From Dyadobacter sp. CY326 (GTDB lineage Bacteria; Bacteroidota; Bacteroidia; Cytophagales; Spirosomataceae): DNA of 64,000 nt. Below the pieces are notes generated by a model. That model ran no database searches, was not told the origin of the DNA, and saw only the letters and a program-made list of their open reading frames with translations. The stretch covers positions 744,001 through 808,000 of the forward strand of contig NZ_JAJUXI010000002.1 of the NCBI RefSeq assembly GCF_021390515.1, given 5' to 3'. Numbering within the stretch: position 1 is the first letter of the stretch; each line of letters begins with the position of its first letter. This document shows positions 8,438-18,168 of this stretch, piece by piece. A program made the position numbers and the translations under genes.

Positions 8438-11400
8438 ATGAGGAAGACTCTATTATCCCTGCTGGGATGCTTGCTGCTATTGACGGCACAGGTGTTTGCC
8501 CAGGATCGCGCCGTGACTGGTAAAGTCAGAGCGGAAGACGGCTCCAATTTGCCGGGTGTGAACATTTCTTTGAAAGGTACTAATCGCGGTACTACAACAG
8601 ATGCGGACGGAGCTTATTCTATCACCGCAGAATCAGGCGCAACACTTGTATTCAGTTTCATCGGTTTTCAGTCTCAGGAGGCCACAGTGGGAAGTCAGTC
8701 TGTTGTCAACATTACGCTTAAAAATGATGTAAGCCAGTTGCAGGAAGTTGTTGTAACGGCGTTAGGCCAGGAAAGAAAAAGAAATGAACTTGTTTACGCT
8801 GCTCAACAAGTGAACGCGGAACAAATCACCCAGGCTCGTAACCCAAGCGTAATGAATGCGCTTGCCGGTAAAGTTGCTGGTTTGGATATCAAAACGAACA
8901 ACAACATGGGTGGATCGACAAGCGCGGTTATTCGTGGTTTCAAATCCATTACTGGTAACAACCAGGCACTTTGGGTAATTGATGGTGTTCCGGTTTCCAA
9001 TGCAAACACGAACACTTCTGATCAGCAAACTGGTCGCGCAGGAACTGACTACGGTAACGCTGCTGCGGATATCAACCCAGACAACATTGCTTCGGTCAAC
9101 GTTTTGAAAGGTGCTGCTGCAACCGCATTATACGGTTCACGCGCTTCAAACGGTGTAATTTTGATCACTACAAAACAAGGTCGTAAAAACAGCTTCGACG
9201 TAACCGTGAACAGCGGTGTTACCTGGGGCAAAATCGACAAGACGACATTCGTTAAGTATCAGAACGAATACGGTGCAGGATACGATGGTGACGGCGCTAA
9301 AACGCGTTTTTACCGTGGTGACTTAGGTTCAGGAGTTGGAAACATTACACTTTTCGATGCGGATGCTTCATTTGGCCCAAAATTCGATCCTAGTGTGATG
9401 GTTTATCAATGGGATGCACTTGACCCAAGCTCTCCAACTTACCAAAAAATGACTCCGTGGGTTGCTGCGAAAAACGGACCTGCTTCATTCTATGAAACGG
9501 GTGTCAACTCCAACCAGAGCGTAAGCATCACAGGTGGCGGTGAAAACACAACTTTTAAACTTGGTTATTCAAGAAATGACGAGAAAGGCGTGCTTCCAAA
9601 CAGTAAATTGGGCAAAAACCTTTTCAACTTCTCGGCTTCTTTTGACCTGACTAAAAAATTGACAGTTCAGGCGAATGCCAACTACTCACAAATCAAGGGC
9701 CTTGGCCGTTATGGAACGGGTTATGATGGCAAAAACCCTAACCAGCAGTTCAGACAATGGTTCCAGACAAACGTTGATTTGGCTGACCAAAAAGCTGCTT
9801 ATTTCAGAAACGAGCAAAACGTAACGTGGAACTGGGGCAGCCCGACAAATCCATTTGACACAAACGGTCCGATCTATTCTGAAAACCCATATTACTCCCG
9901 TTATCAGAACTATTCAAACGATACGCGTGACAACTTCTTCGGTTACACACAAGCAGTTTACAAGCTTGCACCATGGGTTGACATTACCGGTCGTTTTGCA
10001 TACAACGGAACGCAGGATTTCCAGGAAGAAAGAATTGCATTTGGCAGCGCTGATCCAGCAGAATACAGCCGCTATAACCGTGGTTTCAACGAAACCAACT
10101 TAGACGTGATCGTTAATTTCCGTAAGGCAATTACGAAAGATATCAACTTCTCAGGTTTGGCGGGTGGAAGCATGCGCAGATCAAAATTGAATGCTGTTAG
10201 AGCAAAAACAAACGGTGGAATGGTGGTGCCAGGACTTTACTCCTTGCTAAACTCGATCAACCCGATCGAAGCGCCTTCTGAAACTTCTCAGCGCATTGGT
10301 GTGGATGGTATTTATGCTCAGGCTTCATTTGGTTATAAAGACCTTATCAACCTTGACCTTACGGCAAGACAAGACAAGTCGTCTACGCTTCCAAAAGATA
10401 ACAACACCTATTTCTATCCAGCGATTGGAGCCAACTTCAACTTCTCAAACCTTCCGGGCTTGAAAGCAAGCTGGTTGACAATGGGTAAGTTGAGCGCTAA
10501 CTACGCTGAGGTTGGTAATGATGCACCGTGGGGAAGCACTTTGGATGTTTATGACAAGCCAACTGGTCTTGGATCAACTCCTTACTTCACGCTTCGTAAC
10601 ACGAAAAACAATCCGGAATTGAGATCAGAGCGTACAAAAAGCTATGAATTCGGATTGGAAACAGCGTTTTTGAATGATCGCGTAGGTTTCAACTTTACTT
10701 ACTATCGCTCGCAAACGTTGGATCAGATTCTTCCAGTTTCGATCTCTGCTGCAACGGGATATTCTTTCAAGTATATCAACTCAGGAGAAGTTCAAAACAA
10801 AGGGATCGAGATCTCCGCTTATGTGACTCCAGTGAAAACGGGTGATTTCTCATGGACAGTAACCGCAAATTTTGCACGTAACAGAAACGAAGTTATCAGC
10901 CTATATGAAGGCGTGTTGAACGTTCCTGTTGCATCATTGCAAGGTGGTGTTTCACTTAATGCTGCTGTTGGTCAGCCATTTGGTGTGATCAGAGGAACAA
11001 ACTTTGTTTACCACGCAGAAAATGGTCAGAAAGTTGTTCGTTCAAATGGTTTGTATGCAGCAACTGCAAGTTCTGCTGAAATTATTGGTAACCCTAACCC
11101 AGACTGGATCGGTGGTTTGAGCAACAATTTGAAATACAAATCACTTTCGCTGAATTTCTTGCTTGACATTCGCCACGGTGGAGATGTTTGGTCATTGGAT
11201 CAATGGTATGGTGAAGGAACCGGTCTTTATCCAGTAACTGCCGGCTTGAATGAGCTTGGCAACCCAAAAAGAGACCCAGCTTACAACTACGATGACGATG
11301 GTAACAAATTGGGCTTGACAGACAAACCAGGCGGCGTTTTATTCCCAGGTGTTAAAGCAGACGGAAGTCCTAATGACGTGAGAGCAGAAAACTCTGATGG

Positions 11401-11716
11401 TAATGGAAACACTGCCTACGGATATCCAGGCAATCCCCCACGCGCTATGTATATCTACGATGCAAGCTATATTAAACTGAGAGAACTTGCGTTAACTTAC
11501 TCTATTCCACAAGACTTCGTTGCAAAATTGCGCGCTTTCAAAGGAATCGACGTATCAGTAATCGGTCGTAACCTTTGGATTATCCACAAAAACATGGATT
11601 TCCAAGATCCCGAAGAAGGATTGGGTTCAGGACTGCTGAATGGTGCGGGCGGTTATCAGAGCGGTGCGTATCCTGCGGTAAGAAGTTATGGTTTTAATGT
11701 TAAATTCCGTTTCTAA
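8438..11716 (+). CDS. SusC/RagA family TonB-linked outer membrane protein
   Basis: This TonB-dependent outer-membrane transporter has 1092 residues. Order of parts: signal peptide (1-21, ending VFAQ), a carboxypeptidase-regulatory-like beta-sandwich (about 24-105, with GVNISLKGTNRGTTTDADG), a plug domain (about 115-230, with the SusC signature VIDGVPVSN and LKGAAATALYGSRASNGVILITTKQG) and a beta-barrel ending in a terminal Phe (FNVKFRF). It imports oligomeric nutrients together with its SusD lid, encoded 6 bases downstream. No glycosidase or sulfatase is linked, so the substrate is unknown. A near-consensus promoter lies upstream. No anti-sigma/ECF pair is adjacent. Confidence 0.95.
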   Translation: MRKTLLSLLGCLLLLTAQVFAQDRAVTGKVRAEDGSNLPGVNISLKGTNRGTTTDADGAYSITAESGATLVFSFIGFQSQEATVGSQSVVNITLKNDVSQLQEVVVTALGQERKRNELVYAAQQVNAEQITQARNPSVMNALAGKVAGLDIKTNNNMGGSTSAVIRGFKSITGNNQALWVIDGVPVSNANTNTSDQQTGRAGTDYGNAAADINPDNIASVNVLKGAAATALYGSRASNGVILITTKQGRKNSFDVTVNSGVTWGKIDKTTFVKYQNEYGAGYDGDGAKTRFYRGDLGSGVGNITLFDADASFGPKFDPSVMVYQWDALDPSSPTYQKMTPWVAAKNGPASFYETGVNSNQSVSITGGGENTTFKLGYSRNDEKGVLPNSKLGKNLFNFSASFDLTKKLTVQANANYSQIKGLGRYGTGYDGKNPNQQFRQWFQTNVDLADQKAAYFRNEQNVTWNWGSPTNPFDTNGPIYSENPYYSRYQNYSNDTRDNFFGYTQAVYKLAPWVDITGRFAYNGTQDFQEERIAFGSADPAEYSRYNRGFNETNLDVIVNFRKAITKDINFSGLAGGSMRRSKLNAVRAKTNGGMVVPGLYSLLNSINPIEAPSETSQRIGVDGIYAQASFGYKDLINLDLTARQDKSSTLPKDNNTYFYPAIGANFNFSNLPGLKASWLTMGKLSANYAEVGNDAPWGSTLDVYDKPTGLGSTPYFTLRNTKNNPELRSERTKSYEFGLETAFLNDRVGFNFTYYRSQTLDQILPVSISAATGYSFKYINSGEVQNKGIEISAYVTPVKTGDFSWTVTANFARNRNEVISLYEGVLNVPVASLQGGVSLNAAVGQPFGVIRGTNFVYHAENGQKVVRSNGLYAATASSAEIIGNPNPDWIGGLSNNLKYKSLSLNFLLDIRHGGDVWSLDQWYGEGTGLYPVTAGLNELGNPKRDPAYNYDDDGNKLGLTDKPGGVLFPGVKADGSPNDVRAENSDGNGNTAYGYPGNPPRAMYIYDASYIKLRELALTYSIPQDFVAKLRAFKGIDVSVIGRNLWIIHKNMDFQDPEEGLGSGLLNGAGGYQSGAYPAVRSYGFNVKFRF

Positions 11717-11722
11717 TAAAAT

Positions 11723-13183
11723 ATGAAAAGATTAATCATTTTCTTTCTCCCGATCCTGCTGATGACCGCTTGCGTCGACAGTCTGGACGACTATAATGTT
11801 GACCAAAAGCGCCCTTCGGAGGTGCCGCCGGTGACTTTGTTCTCCAACGCATTGAAAGGGCTTGCTGATACACTTACAAGCCCCAACGTAAACGTAAATA
11901 ACTATCGCTTATACGTACAACAGTGGGCTACAACCACTTACCTGGATGAGCCACGTTATAATGTAACGGCACGTACGGTTCCTCAGGCTTTCTGGCAGGG
12001 ACTTTATAAAGGTGTGATTTCAGATTTGAACGAAGCACGCAGATTGCTTAACGAAGACAAGTTCATTCTTCCTGCAAACAGAGATGTTCAGATTGCACAG
12101 ATCGAGGTTGTCGAAGTTATGGCTTGGGCTGCTCTGGTAAATACTTTTGGCAACATTCCTTACTCAGAAGCTTTGGACCCAAACAATGTTTTGCCAAAGT
12201 ATGACGATGCAAAAACAGTCTACGATGATTTGTTAGCGCGTTTGGATGTTGCAATTCCAAAGTTCAGTACGGGCGGAACAGGATTCACGGATGGTGATCT
12301 GCTTTACGAAGGCGATCTGGCTGAGTGGTCTAAATTTGGAAACTCACTGAAATTGAAGCTTGCAATGGTCATTGCTGACAGCGATCCTGCAAAAGCAAAG
12401 ACATTGGTGGCACAAGCAGCACCTAACGTTTTCACTTCAAACAATGACAACGCGGCGTTCCCTTACATTGACACTCCGCCAAACTACAACGTCATTGCAC
12501 AGAACTTGAACCCTGCATATTCAAGCCGTCAGGACTTTGTTGCATCTGCGACAATTATCAACCCGATGAACGAGTTAAAGGACCCAAGACTCCCTGCATT
12601 CTTTACGGATGTTAATGGAAAGTATGTTGGTGGTAACTACGGATTTTCGAACACATATTCAGCATTTTCTCACGTAGGAGACAACATTATCGAGCCGGAT
12701 TTGGAAGGTTTGTTATTGGATTATTCCGAAGTTGAGTTCTTGCTTGCAGAAGCGGTTGAGAGAGGTTTCATTACTGGCTCAGCAGCAACACATTATAACA
12801 AAGGAGTTGGTGCTTCAATCGAATATTGGTTGGGTAACATTGGCGCCCCGGCAGCAACAATTACAGCAGCGACAACTGCTTACCTTGCACAGCCAAAAGT
12901 TGCTTACGCAACAGCAGCAAGCAACTGGAAAGAAAAAATCGGCTTCCAGAAATGGCTTGCATTGTACAACAGAGGCTGGGAAGCTTGGGTTGAATGGAGA
13001 AGATTGGACTTTCCAAAACTATCTCCTCCAACGGGTGGTAACGCTCCTGCGGGACTTGCAATTCCAGTTCGCATGATCTATCCGATCAACGAGCAAACGC
13101 TGAACGGTGCAAACCGCGAGTCAGCAGCAGGCGCAATTGGCGGTGACCTGGTGACGACTAAATTGTGGTGGGATAAGTTTTAA
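11723..13183 (+). CDS. SusD/RagB family surface lipoprotein (SusD-like_2 type)
   Basis: This 486-residue nutrient-binding lipoprotein forms the lid of the SusC channel encoded just upstream. Its lipobox ends LMTAC with C17 as the lipidated residue, and the acidic residues soon after it (VDSLDDY) are consistent with a Bacteroidota surface-export signal. Family features include the early WA segment, GNIPYSEALDP, the helical TPR-like core with PKYDDAKTVYDDLLARLD, DGDLLYEGDLAEWSKFGNSLKLKLAM, and the C-terminal YNRGWEAWVEWRRLDFP. This corresponds to the SusD-like_2 subgroup rather than the starch-type SusD. A strong terminator follows at 13201. Confidence 0.93.
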   Translation: MKRLIIFFLPILLMTACVDSLDDYNVDQKRPSEVPPVTLFSNALKGLADTLTSPNVNVNNYRLYVQQWATTTYLDEPRYNVTARTVPQAFWQGLYKGVISDLNEARRLLNEDKFILPANRDVQIAQIEVVEVMAWAALVNTFGNIPYSEALDPNNVLPKYDDAKTVYDDLLARLDVAIPKFSTGGTGFTDGDLLYEGDLAEWSKFGNSLKLKLAMVIADSDPAKAKTLVAQAAPNVFTSNNDNAAFPYIDTPPNYNVIAQNLNPAYSSRQDFVASATIINPMNELKDPRLPAFFTDVNGKYVGGNYGFSNTYSAFSHVGDNIIEPDLEGLLLDYSEVEFLLAEAVERGFITGSAATHYNKGVGASIEYWLGNIGAPAATITAATTAYLAQPKVAYATAASNWKEKIGFQKWLALYNRGWEAWVEWRRLDFPKLSPPTGGNAPAGLAIPVRMIYPINEQTLNGANRESAAGAIGGDLVTTKLWWDKF

Positions 13184-13200
13184 TCCGACCAAACGAATGA

Positions 13201-13228
13201 AAAAGGGGACATTTTGTCCCCTTTTTTT
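13201..13228 (+). terminator. Rho-independent terminator after the first SusCD pair
   Basis: The arms AAAAGGGGACA and TGTCCCCTTTT flank a loop of about three bases and are followed by a T run, 17 bases after the SusD stop. It separates the two SusCD units into independent transcripts. Confidence 0.88.
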
Positions 13229-13355
13229 GTGCCCAATCACCAGTAAAAAGCGCAAGAACATATTGTAAATTTCGAAGATTACAGCTTTTCTAAAATTTAA
13301 CTTACGAATTTTACTTTATACCCAAAGAAATATTCTGAATTAGTCGTTTTATAGA

Positions 13356-13385
13356 TTGCAATTGTCAAAACAATAATTATTTTTA
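13356..13385 (+). promoter_or_regulatory. Promoter candidate of the second SusCD operon
   Basis: TTG (13356-13358), a 19-base spacer and TATTTTTA (13378-13385) repeat the geometry of the promoter in front of the first SusC gene. The last base of the -7 box departs from TAnnTTTG. The leader before the ATG at 13418 would be about 28 bases. Confidence 0.4.
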
Positions 13386-13417
13386 CGCAAGCATTATTAC
13401 TTAACAAACCTAACTTA

Positions 13418-16400
13418 ATGAAAAGAAATTTACTGCTCTTTTTGAGCGGATTGCTGCTGCTCTGCGGTCATGCATTCGCTCAAAGTCGGGAAGTGACCGG
13501 GACGGTTACTTCCAAAGACGACGGCTCCATGTTGCCCGGCGTTTCTATCCGTGTTGCAGGCACTAACACGGGAACACTCACTAATGACAAAGGCGAATAC
13601 AGCATCAATGCACGCCAGGGTCAAACACTAATTTATTCTTTCGTCGGTTTCCTTAACCAGGAGCTGAAAGTGCCGGCGTCCGGCAATCTGGACGTTGTAT
13701 TGACTCTGGACGAGCTTGCTTTAAATGAGGTTGTTATCACAGCCGGCGGTCTTACCGCACAACGCCGAGAGCTGGGTAACCAATCCACCACTGTAAAAGC
13801 GCAGGACATTGTTCAGGGCAAGCCCATCAGTGTCGCAGCCAGCCTTGCAGGACGTGTTCCAGGTTTACTTGTAATGGGCGTGAGCAGCGGGGTGAATCCG
13901 AATTACCGTTTAGTGCTACGCGGTAACCGTTCGCTAACTGGTAACAACCAGGCGCTGGTTGTAATTGACAACATTATATCCACTAACGACATTCTGGGGA
14001 ACCTTAACCCGGAAGACATTGACGACATCCAGGTTTTGAACGGAGCAGGTGCAGCCGCATTATATGGTTCTGATGCATCTAACGGAGCCTTGATCGTTAC
14101 TACTAAAAAAGGAAAGTCAGGCGTTACGCAGTTCAAGGTTTCGAACACCACGACTCTTGAAAAAGTTAGCTTTTTACCTCAGCTTCAAAACGGATTCGGT
14201 TCGGGAACAACTCCTGATGACGTGCCGTCCTACACGCCTTACGAAAACCAGCAATATGGTCCCGCCTTCGACGGATCCATGGTAAACATTGGAAAGCCGT
14301 TGCAAGATGGTTCTATTCAAACTGTTCCTTATTCAACACAAAATTTCCGTGAAAATTTCTGGAACACCGGTGTAGCCAACCAAACTGACCTAAGCGTTAC
14401 GTCAGGAGACGAAAAAGGCACATTCTATCTTTCTGCTCAGTATTTTGACCAGAAATCAACGGTGCCTTATGACAAATACAAGCGTTACAGCGTGCGTGCA
14501 AACGTGGTTCGTCACATTTACAAAAATCTGACTGCGTCATTTAATACCAACTTCATCGCTGGTCGTACAAACCAAAGCAGCCTTACAGGAAATGCCTACG
14601 AAAACCTGCTGATGTCACCAGGTCAGGTTGACGTTACGAAATATGAAGATTGGCAGAACAATCCATTTGCCAACCCGAATGGCTATTTCAACGAATATTA
14701 TCAAAACCCATATTTCACATTGTCTAACAACCGCTGGGACCAGCGCAATGACTATTTGCAGGGAAATATGGAATTAAAGTGGAACCCGATCAAGCCTCTT
14801 ACATTCACTTATCGTGTGGGTATGAGCGGACGTAACTTGTCAGGAAAAGTTTATTCGGGCAAATTTACTTTCACAGATTACACGAAAAGCATTTCAGGAA
14901 GCTCGAAAACGGACATCGCTGGTCAGGTTGTGGATTATGCAGGTTATACAACCCAGTTCGTGAACGACTTTTTGGCTGAATTCAAGACCAACCTTTCGCC
15001 TGATTTTAACCTTAATGTGGCCGTAGGAACCACCGTTCGGGAGAATGCAACAAAAGCAATGAATGTTATAGCAAATGGTCTTGTAATCGATGGACTTTAC
15101 AATGTCGGCAACAGCTTGAATCCACCACTTGCGAATGAAGGCAATTACAAAGCACGCCAGATTGGTGTGTACGGAGAAGCCCGTCTTGGTTTCAAAGAAT
15201 TTCTTTATCTGCACGTAACTGCAAGAAATGACTGGCGCTCGATCCTTGCGAAAGAAAACCGTTCGTTCTTCTACCCCTCTGCGGATATATCGTTCATCGC
15301 CAGCGACGCGATTCCCGGACTTGCTAATTCTGAATTCCTGGAAAGTTTGAAACTGCGTGCAGGTTACTCACAGGTTGGACAGGTTAACTTAGGTAACAAC
15401 AGAGATTTTGGCCCTATTCCTTTGAACAACCTGGGTGCTTATTCATTGAGCAGCACATTCTCACAAGCTTTCGGTTATCCTTACACAAGCGGTGCTGGTT
15501 TTGTACTGGACAACACGCTTGTTTCTCCAAACCTGAAACCTGAGATCACAACAGGAATTGAAGGCGGTATCGATTTTGAATTTCGTCCATGGAGCATTGG
15601 TGGCGGTGTAACTTATTACAAAACCAACACAGTTGATCAAACGATCACCGTTTTGATCCCGAACTCTACGGGTTACGGATCTCTGCGAACCAACATTGGA
15701 GAGGTTGAAAACAAAGGAATCGAGGCAACATTGCACATCACACCGATCAAGACTGCCTGGGGATTGCGCGTTGACCTTGGAGCTAACTATACTTACAACC
15801 AAAACAAAGTCATTTCTCTTTCGGCTCAATCCAATGAGCTTAGCATAGGAACTTCGGGCTCTGCTGCAAGGGTTATCGCAAAAGTTGGCTCTCCGTTCCC
15901 ACTTCTTCAGGTGACTGATTACAACCGCGATGATCAGGGAAGAATCATTGTTGATTCAAAAACAGGTTATCCATCTACAAACGGAACGTTCCAAGACGTG
16001 GGCATCACTAACCCGCCTCACATTCTGGGTGTAAACGGTGGTGTAACCTTCAAAAAGCTGAGATTCAACTTGCTGTTTGAATATCGCAATGGCCATTACA
16101 TCTTCAACTCCGTTTCCGGAGGTTATGACTTCTCTGGTGCTGGTGTGCGCACAGGTTGGTATAACCGTGATCGTTTTGTTATTCCAAACTCTTCATACTT
16201 GAATGCGGAAGGCGCCTATGTAGAAAATACAAACATTGCAGTAAGAAGCGGTGGTGCTGATTTCTGGACGGACGGAACAAGAAATACGAATATTGGTCAG
16301 AACTACACGAACTCTGCCGGTTTCTGGAAACTGCGCGAAGCATCTATCGGATATGAGCTGCCACAAGGATTCCTTGATAAAACAAAGTTTATCAAAGGCG

Positions 16401-16573
16401 CAAGTGTGAGTATTCAAGGAAGAAACCTCTTCATATGGGCTCCGAAATCGAACCTTTATACAGATCCTGAGTATAGCTCAAATGGTGCGGACAACAATGC
16501 AGTTGGTTTCACCAGCCTTGGCCAAACACCGCCGGCACGTTACTTCGGCGGCACATTATCACTAACATTTTAA
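13418..16573 (+). CDS. SusC/RagA family TonB-linked outer membrane protein (second copy)
   Basis: This second SusC-type transporter has 1051 residues. It shows a signal peptide ending HAFAQ (about residue 22), a carboxypeptidase-regulatory-like domain (about 25-105, GVSIRVAGTNTGTLTNDKGE), a plug (about 115-230, including LVLRGNRSLTGNNQALVVIDN and LNGAGAAALYGSDASNGALIVTTKKG) and a barrel with terminal Phe (GGTLSLTF). It is clearly related to the transporter at 8438 but diverged, especially in the barrel, so an old duplication or independent recruitment with a different ligand is likely. Its SusD partner begins 10 bases downstream. Confidence 0.95.
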   Translation: MKRNLLLFLSGLLLLCGHAFAQSREVTGTVTSKDDGSMLPGVSIRVAGTNTGTLTNDKGEYSINARQGQTLIYSFVGFLNQELKVPASGNLDVVLTLDELALNEVVITAGGLTAQRRELGNQSTTVKAQDIVQGKPISVAASLAGRVPGLLVMGVSSGVNPNYRLVLRGNRSLTGNNQALVVIDNIISTNDILGNLNPEDIDDIQVLNGAGAAALYGSDASNGALIVTTKKGKSGVTQFKVSNTTTLEKVSFLPQLQNGFGSGTTPDDVPSYTPYENQQYGPAFDGSMVNIGKPLQDGSIQTVPYSTQNFRENFWNTGVANQTDLSVTSGDEKGTFYLSAQYFDQKSTVPYDKYKRYSVRANVVRHIYKNLTASFNTNFIAGRTNQSSLTGNAYENLLMSPGQVDVTKYEDWQNNPFANPNGYFNEYYQNPYFTLSNNRWDQRNDYLQGNMELKWNPIKPLTFTYRVGMSGRNLSGKVYSGKFTFTDYTKSISGSSKTDIAGQVVDYAGYTTQFVNDFLAEFKTNLSPDFNLNVAVGTTVRENATKAMNVIANGLVIDGLYNVGNSLNPPLANEGNYKARQIGVYGEARLGFKEFLYLHVTARNDWRSILAKENRSFFYPSADISFIASDAIPGLANSEFLESLKLRAGYSQVGQVNLGNNRDFGPIPLNNLGAYSLSSTFSQAFGYPYTSGAGFVLDNTLVSPNLKPEITTGIEGGIDFEFRPWSIGGGVTYYKTNTVDQTITVLIPNSTGYGSLRTNIGEVENKGIEATLHITPIKTAWGLRVDLGANYTYNQNKVISLSAQSNELSIGTSGSAARVIAKVGSPFPLLQVTDYNRDDQGRIIVDSKTGYPSTNGTFQDVGITNPPHILGVNGGVTFKKLRFNLLFEYRNGHYIFNSVSGGYDFSGAGVRTGWYNRDRFVIPNSSYLNAEGAYVENTNIAVRSGGADFWTDGTRNTNIGQNYTNSAGFWKLREASIGYELPQGFLDKTKFIKGASVSIQGRNLFIWAPKSNLYTDPEYSSNGADNNAVGFTSLGQTPPARYFGGTLSLTF

Positions 16574-16583
16574 TTAAATACCA

Positions 16584-18158
16584 ATGAAAAGATATAACAT
16601 CAGTTGGATGCTGGCACTGCTAGTCACAGTACTTTCATCTTGTAGTGATTATCTCGATATCAACACCAACCCAAACCAGGCTACGACCGTACAGCCGCTG
16701 CTGGTTTTGCCCGCTGCTATTACCGGCACGGCTTCGGTATCGAGCCAGTATAACAGTTACGGTGGACATTTCGGAGGCTATATCGCCAATGCAGGTGGTT
16801 TCTCGGGGTTCGGTAACCTATTCAATTATCAGCTGATCCCAGATAACTACAATGCACTTTGGGTAAATGCCTACGATAACCTGAACGATTACAAATATGT
16901 GATCGATCAGACCGAAGGAGATGATACGCAGGCTTATGCCAATGCTGCTGCCAACATTATGGTTGCTTACAACTTCCAGAAACTGGTTGATGCATTTGGC
17001 GATGTTCCTTACACGGAGGCGTTGAAAAACAATGCAAACCTGACGCCAAAGTATGACGACGCCGCGACGATTTATCAGGATCTGGTTACAAGATTGGACG
17101 CGGCAATCGCCCTAATTGATGGAGCAGAATTCGCAACCGCATTGAACTCCTCATCGGATCCAATGTTTGGCGGCGATATGGAAGAATGGAAAAAGTTTGC
17201 CAACACCATTAAGTTGCGCATTCTGGTTCGCGTTTCGGGAGTGCCTGCTCTTTCCTCATTTGTAACAACAAAATTTGCTGCGCTTGATAAAACACTCGGT
17301 TTCATTACTGACGATGCAATCGTTAACCCGGGATATGTGAAGGACAAGCCGAACCCACTTTGGAACACATGGGGTTACACTACAACCGGTACGCTCGCTA
17401 ACTCTTCCCGCATTCCCACTGAATTCGCTTTTGGCTTCTACAAAGGTCAAAAACTGCAAGACACTGGAAGAGGTGAAGTGATTTACAAGAATTTCGAAAC
17501 CAACACGCCGGTTAACCAGCTCGGAAACGAAGTAGATGCACCGACGATCATTACCAACTATTCGACTTGGTATACGGGCACTTTCAGCAGTGCTTCCAGC
17601 ATTGGAAATGCACTCGGTGTATTGAAAGGCGCAAGCCAGGGACAAGTGCTGATGCTGCTTGCAGAAGCGCAATTCTTGCAAGCAGAAGCGCGGTTGAAAG
17701 GCTTTATTACAGGCGACTTCGCGGCAAGCTTTGATGCTGGTATCGCTGCATCCTACACTTACCTGTACAAAGATGTGACCAATGTGGTTGCAGCAGGAAA
17801 GAATGTAACGGCAGATGTTGCTGCTTACAAAGCTGAAAATGCAGCAAGCTATCTTGTGAACATTAAGCTTGCAACAACACCGGCACAGCGTCTGGAAGCG
17901 ATCATTACCCAGAAATGGATTGCCGTAAACATGATCAATTCAGAAGAAGGCTACAACGAATTCAGAAGAACGGGTTATCCGGTTACGCAGCCAAACGGCG
18001 ACAGTTTCCATAACATTGCTTCACTGCTGTCAACTTCTACCCGCGCGGATAAGCTGCCTTCAAGAATTCTGTATCCGACTTCCGAGCAATCATACAATGC
18101 TGGAAATTACAAAGTGGTTAACCCATTTACCGATTTGATCTTCTGGGATCCTAACTGA
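16584..18158 (+). CDS. SusD/RagB family surface lipoprotein (second copy)
   Basis: This 524-residue SusD-like_2 lipoprotein is the partner of the SusC protein encoded 10 bases upstream. The lipobox is LSSC with C20, followed by the acidic SDYLD. Conserved elements are AFGDVPYTEALKN, PKYDDAATIYQDLVTRLDAAI, GGDMEEWKKFANTIKLRILVRVSG, and near the end EGYNEFRRTGYP. A gene for a third surface lipoprotein starts 10 bases downstream, so the unit is a three-gene operon. The ligand is not indicated by the sequence. Confidence 0.93.
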   Translation: MKRYNISWMLALLVTVLSSCSDYLDINTNPNQATTVQPLLVLPAAITGTASVSSQYNSYGGHFGGYIANAGGFSGFGNLFNYQLIPDNYNALWVNAYDNLNDYKYVIDQTEGDDTQAYANAAANIMVAYNFQKLVDAFGDVPYTEALKNNANLTPKYDDAATIYQDLVTRLDAAIALIDGAEFATALNSSSDPMFGGDMEEWKKFANTIKLRILVRVSGVPALSSFVTTKFAALDKTLGFITDDAIVNPGYVKDKPNPLWNTWGYTTTGTLANSSRIPTEFAFGFYKGQKLQDTGRGEVIYKNFETNTPVNQLGNEVDAPTIITNYSTWYTGTFSSASSIGNALGVLKGASQGQVLMLLAEAQFLQAEARLKGFITGDFAASFDAGIAASYTYLYKDVTNVVAAGKNVTADVAAYKAENAASYLVNIKLATTPAQRLEAIITQKWIAVNMINSEEGYNEFRRTGYPVTQPNGDSFHNIASLLSTSTRADKLPSRILYPTSEQSYNAGNYKVVNPFTDLIFWDPN

Positions 18159-18168
18159 AAAATCTGAT

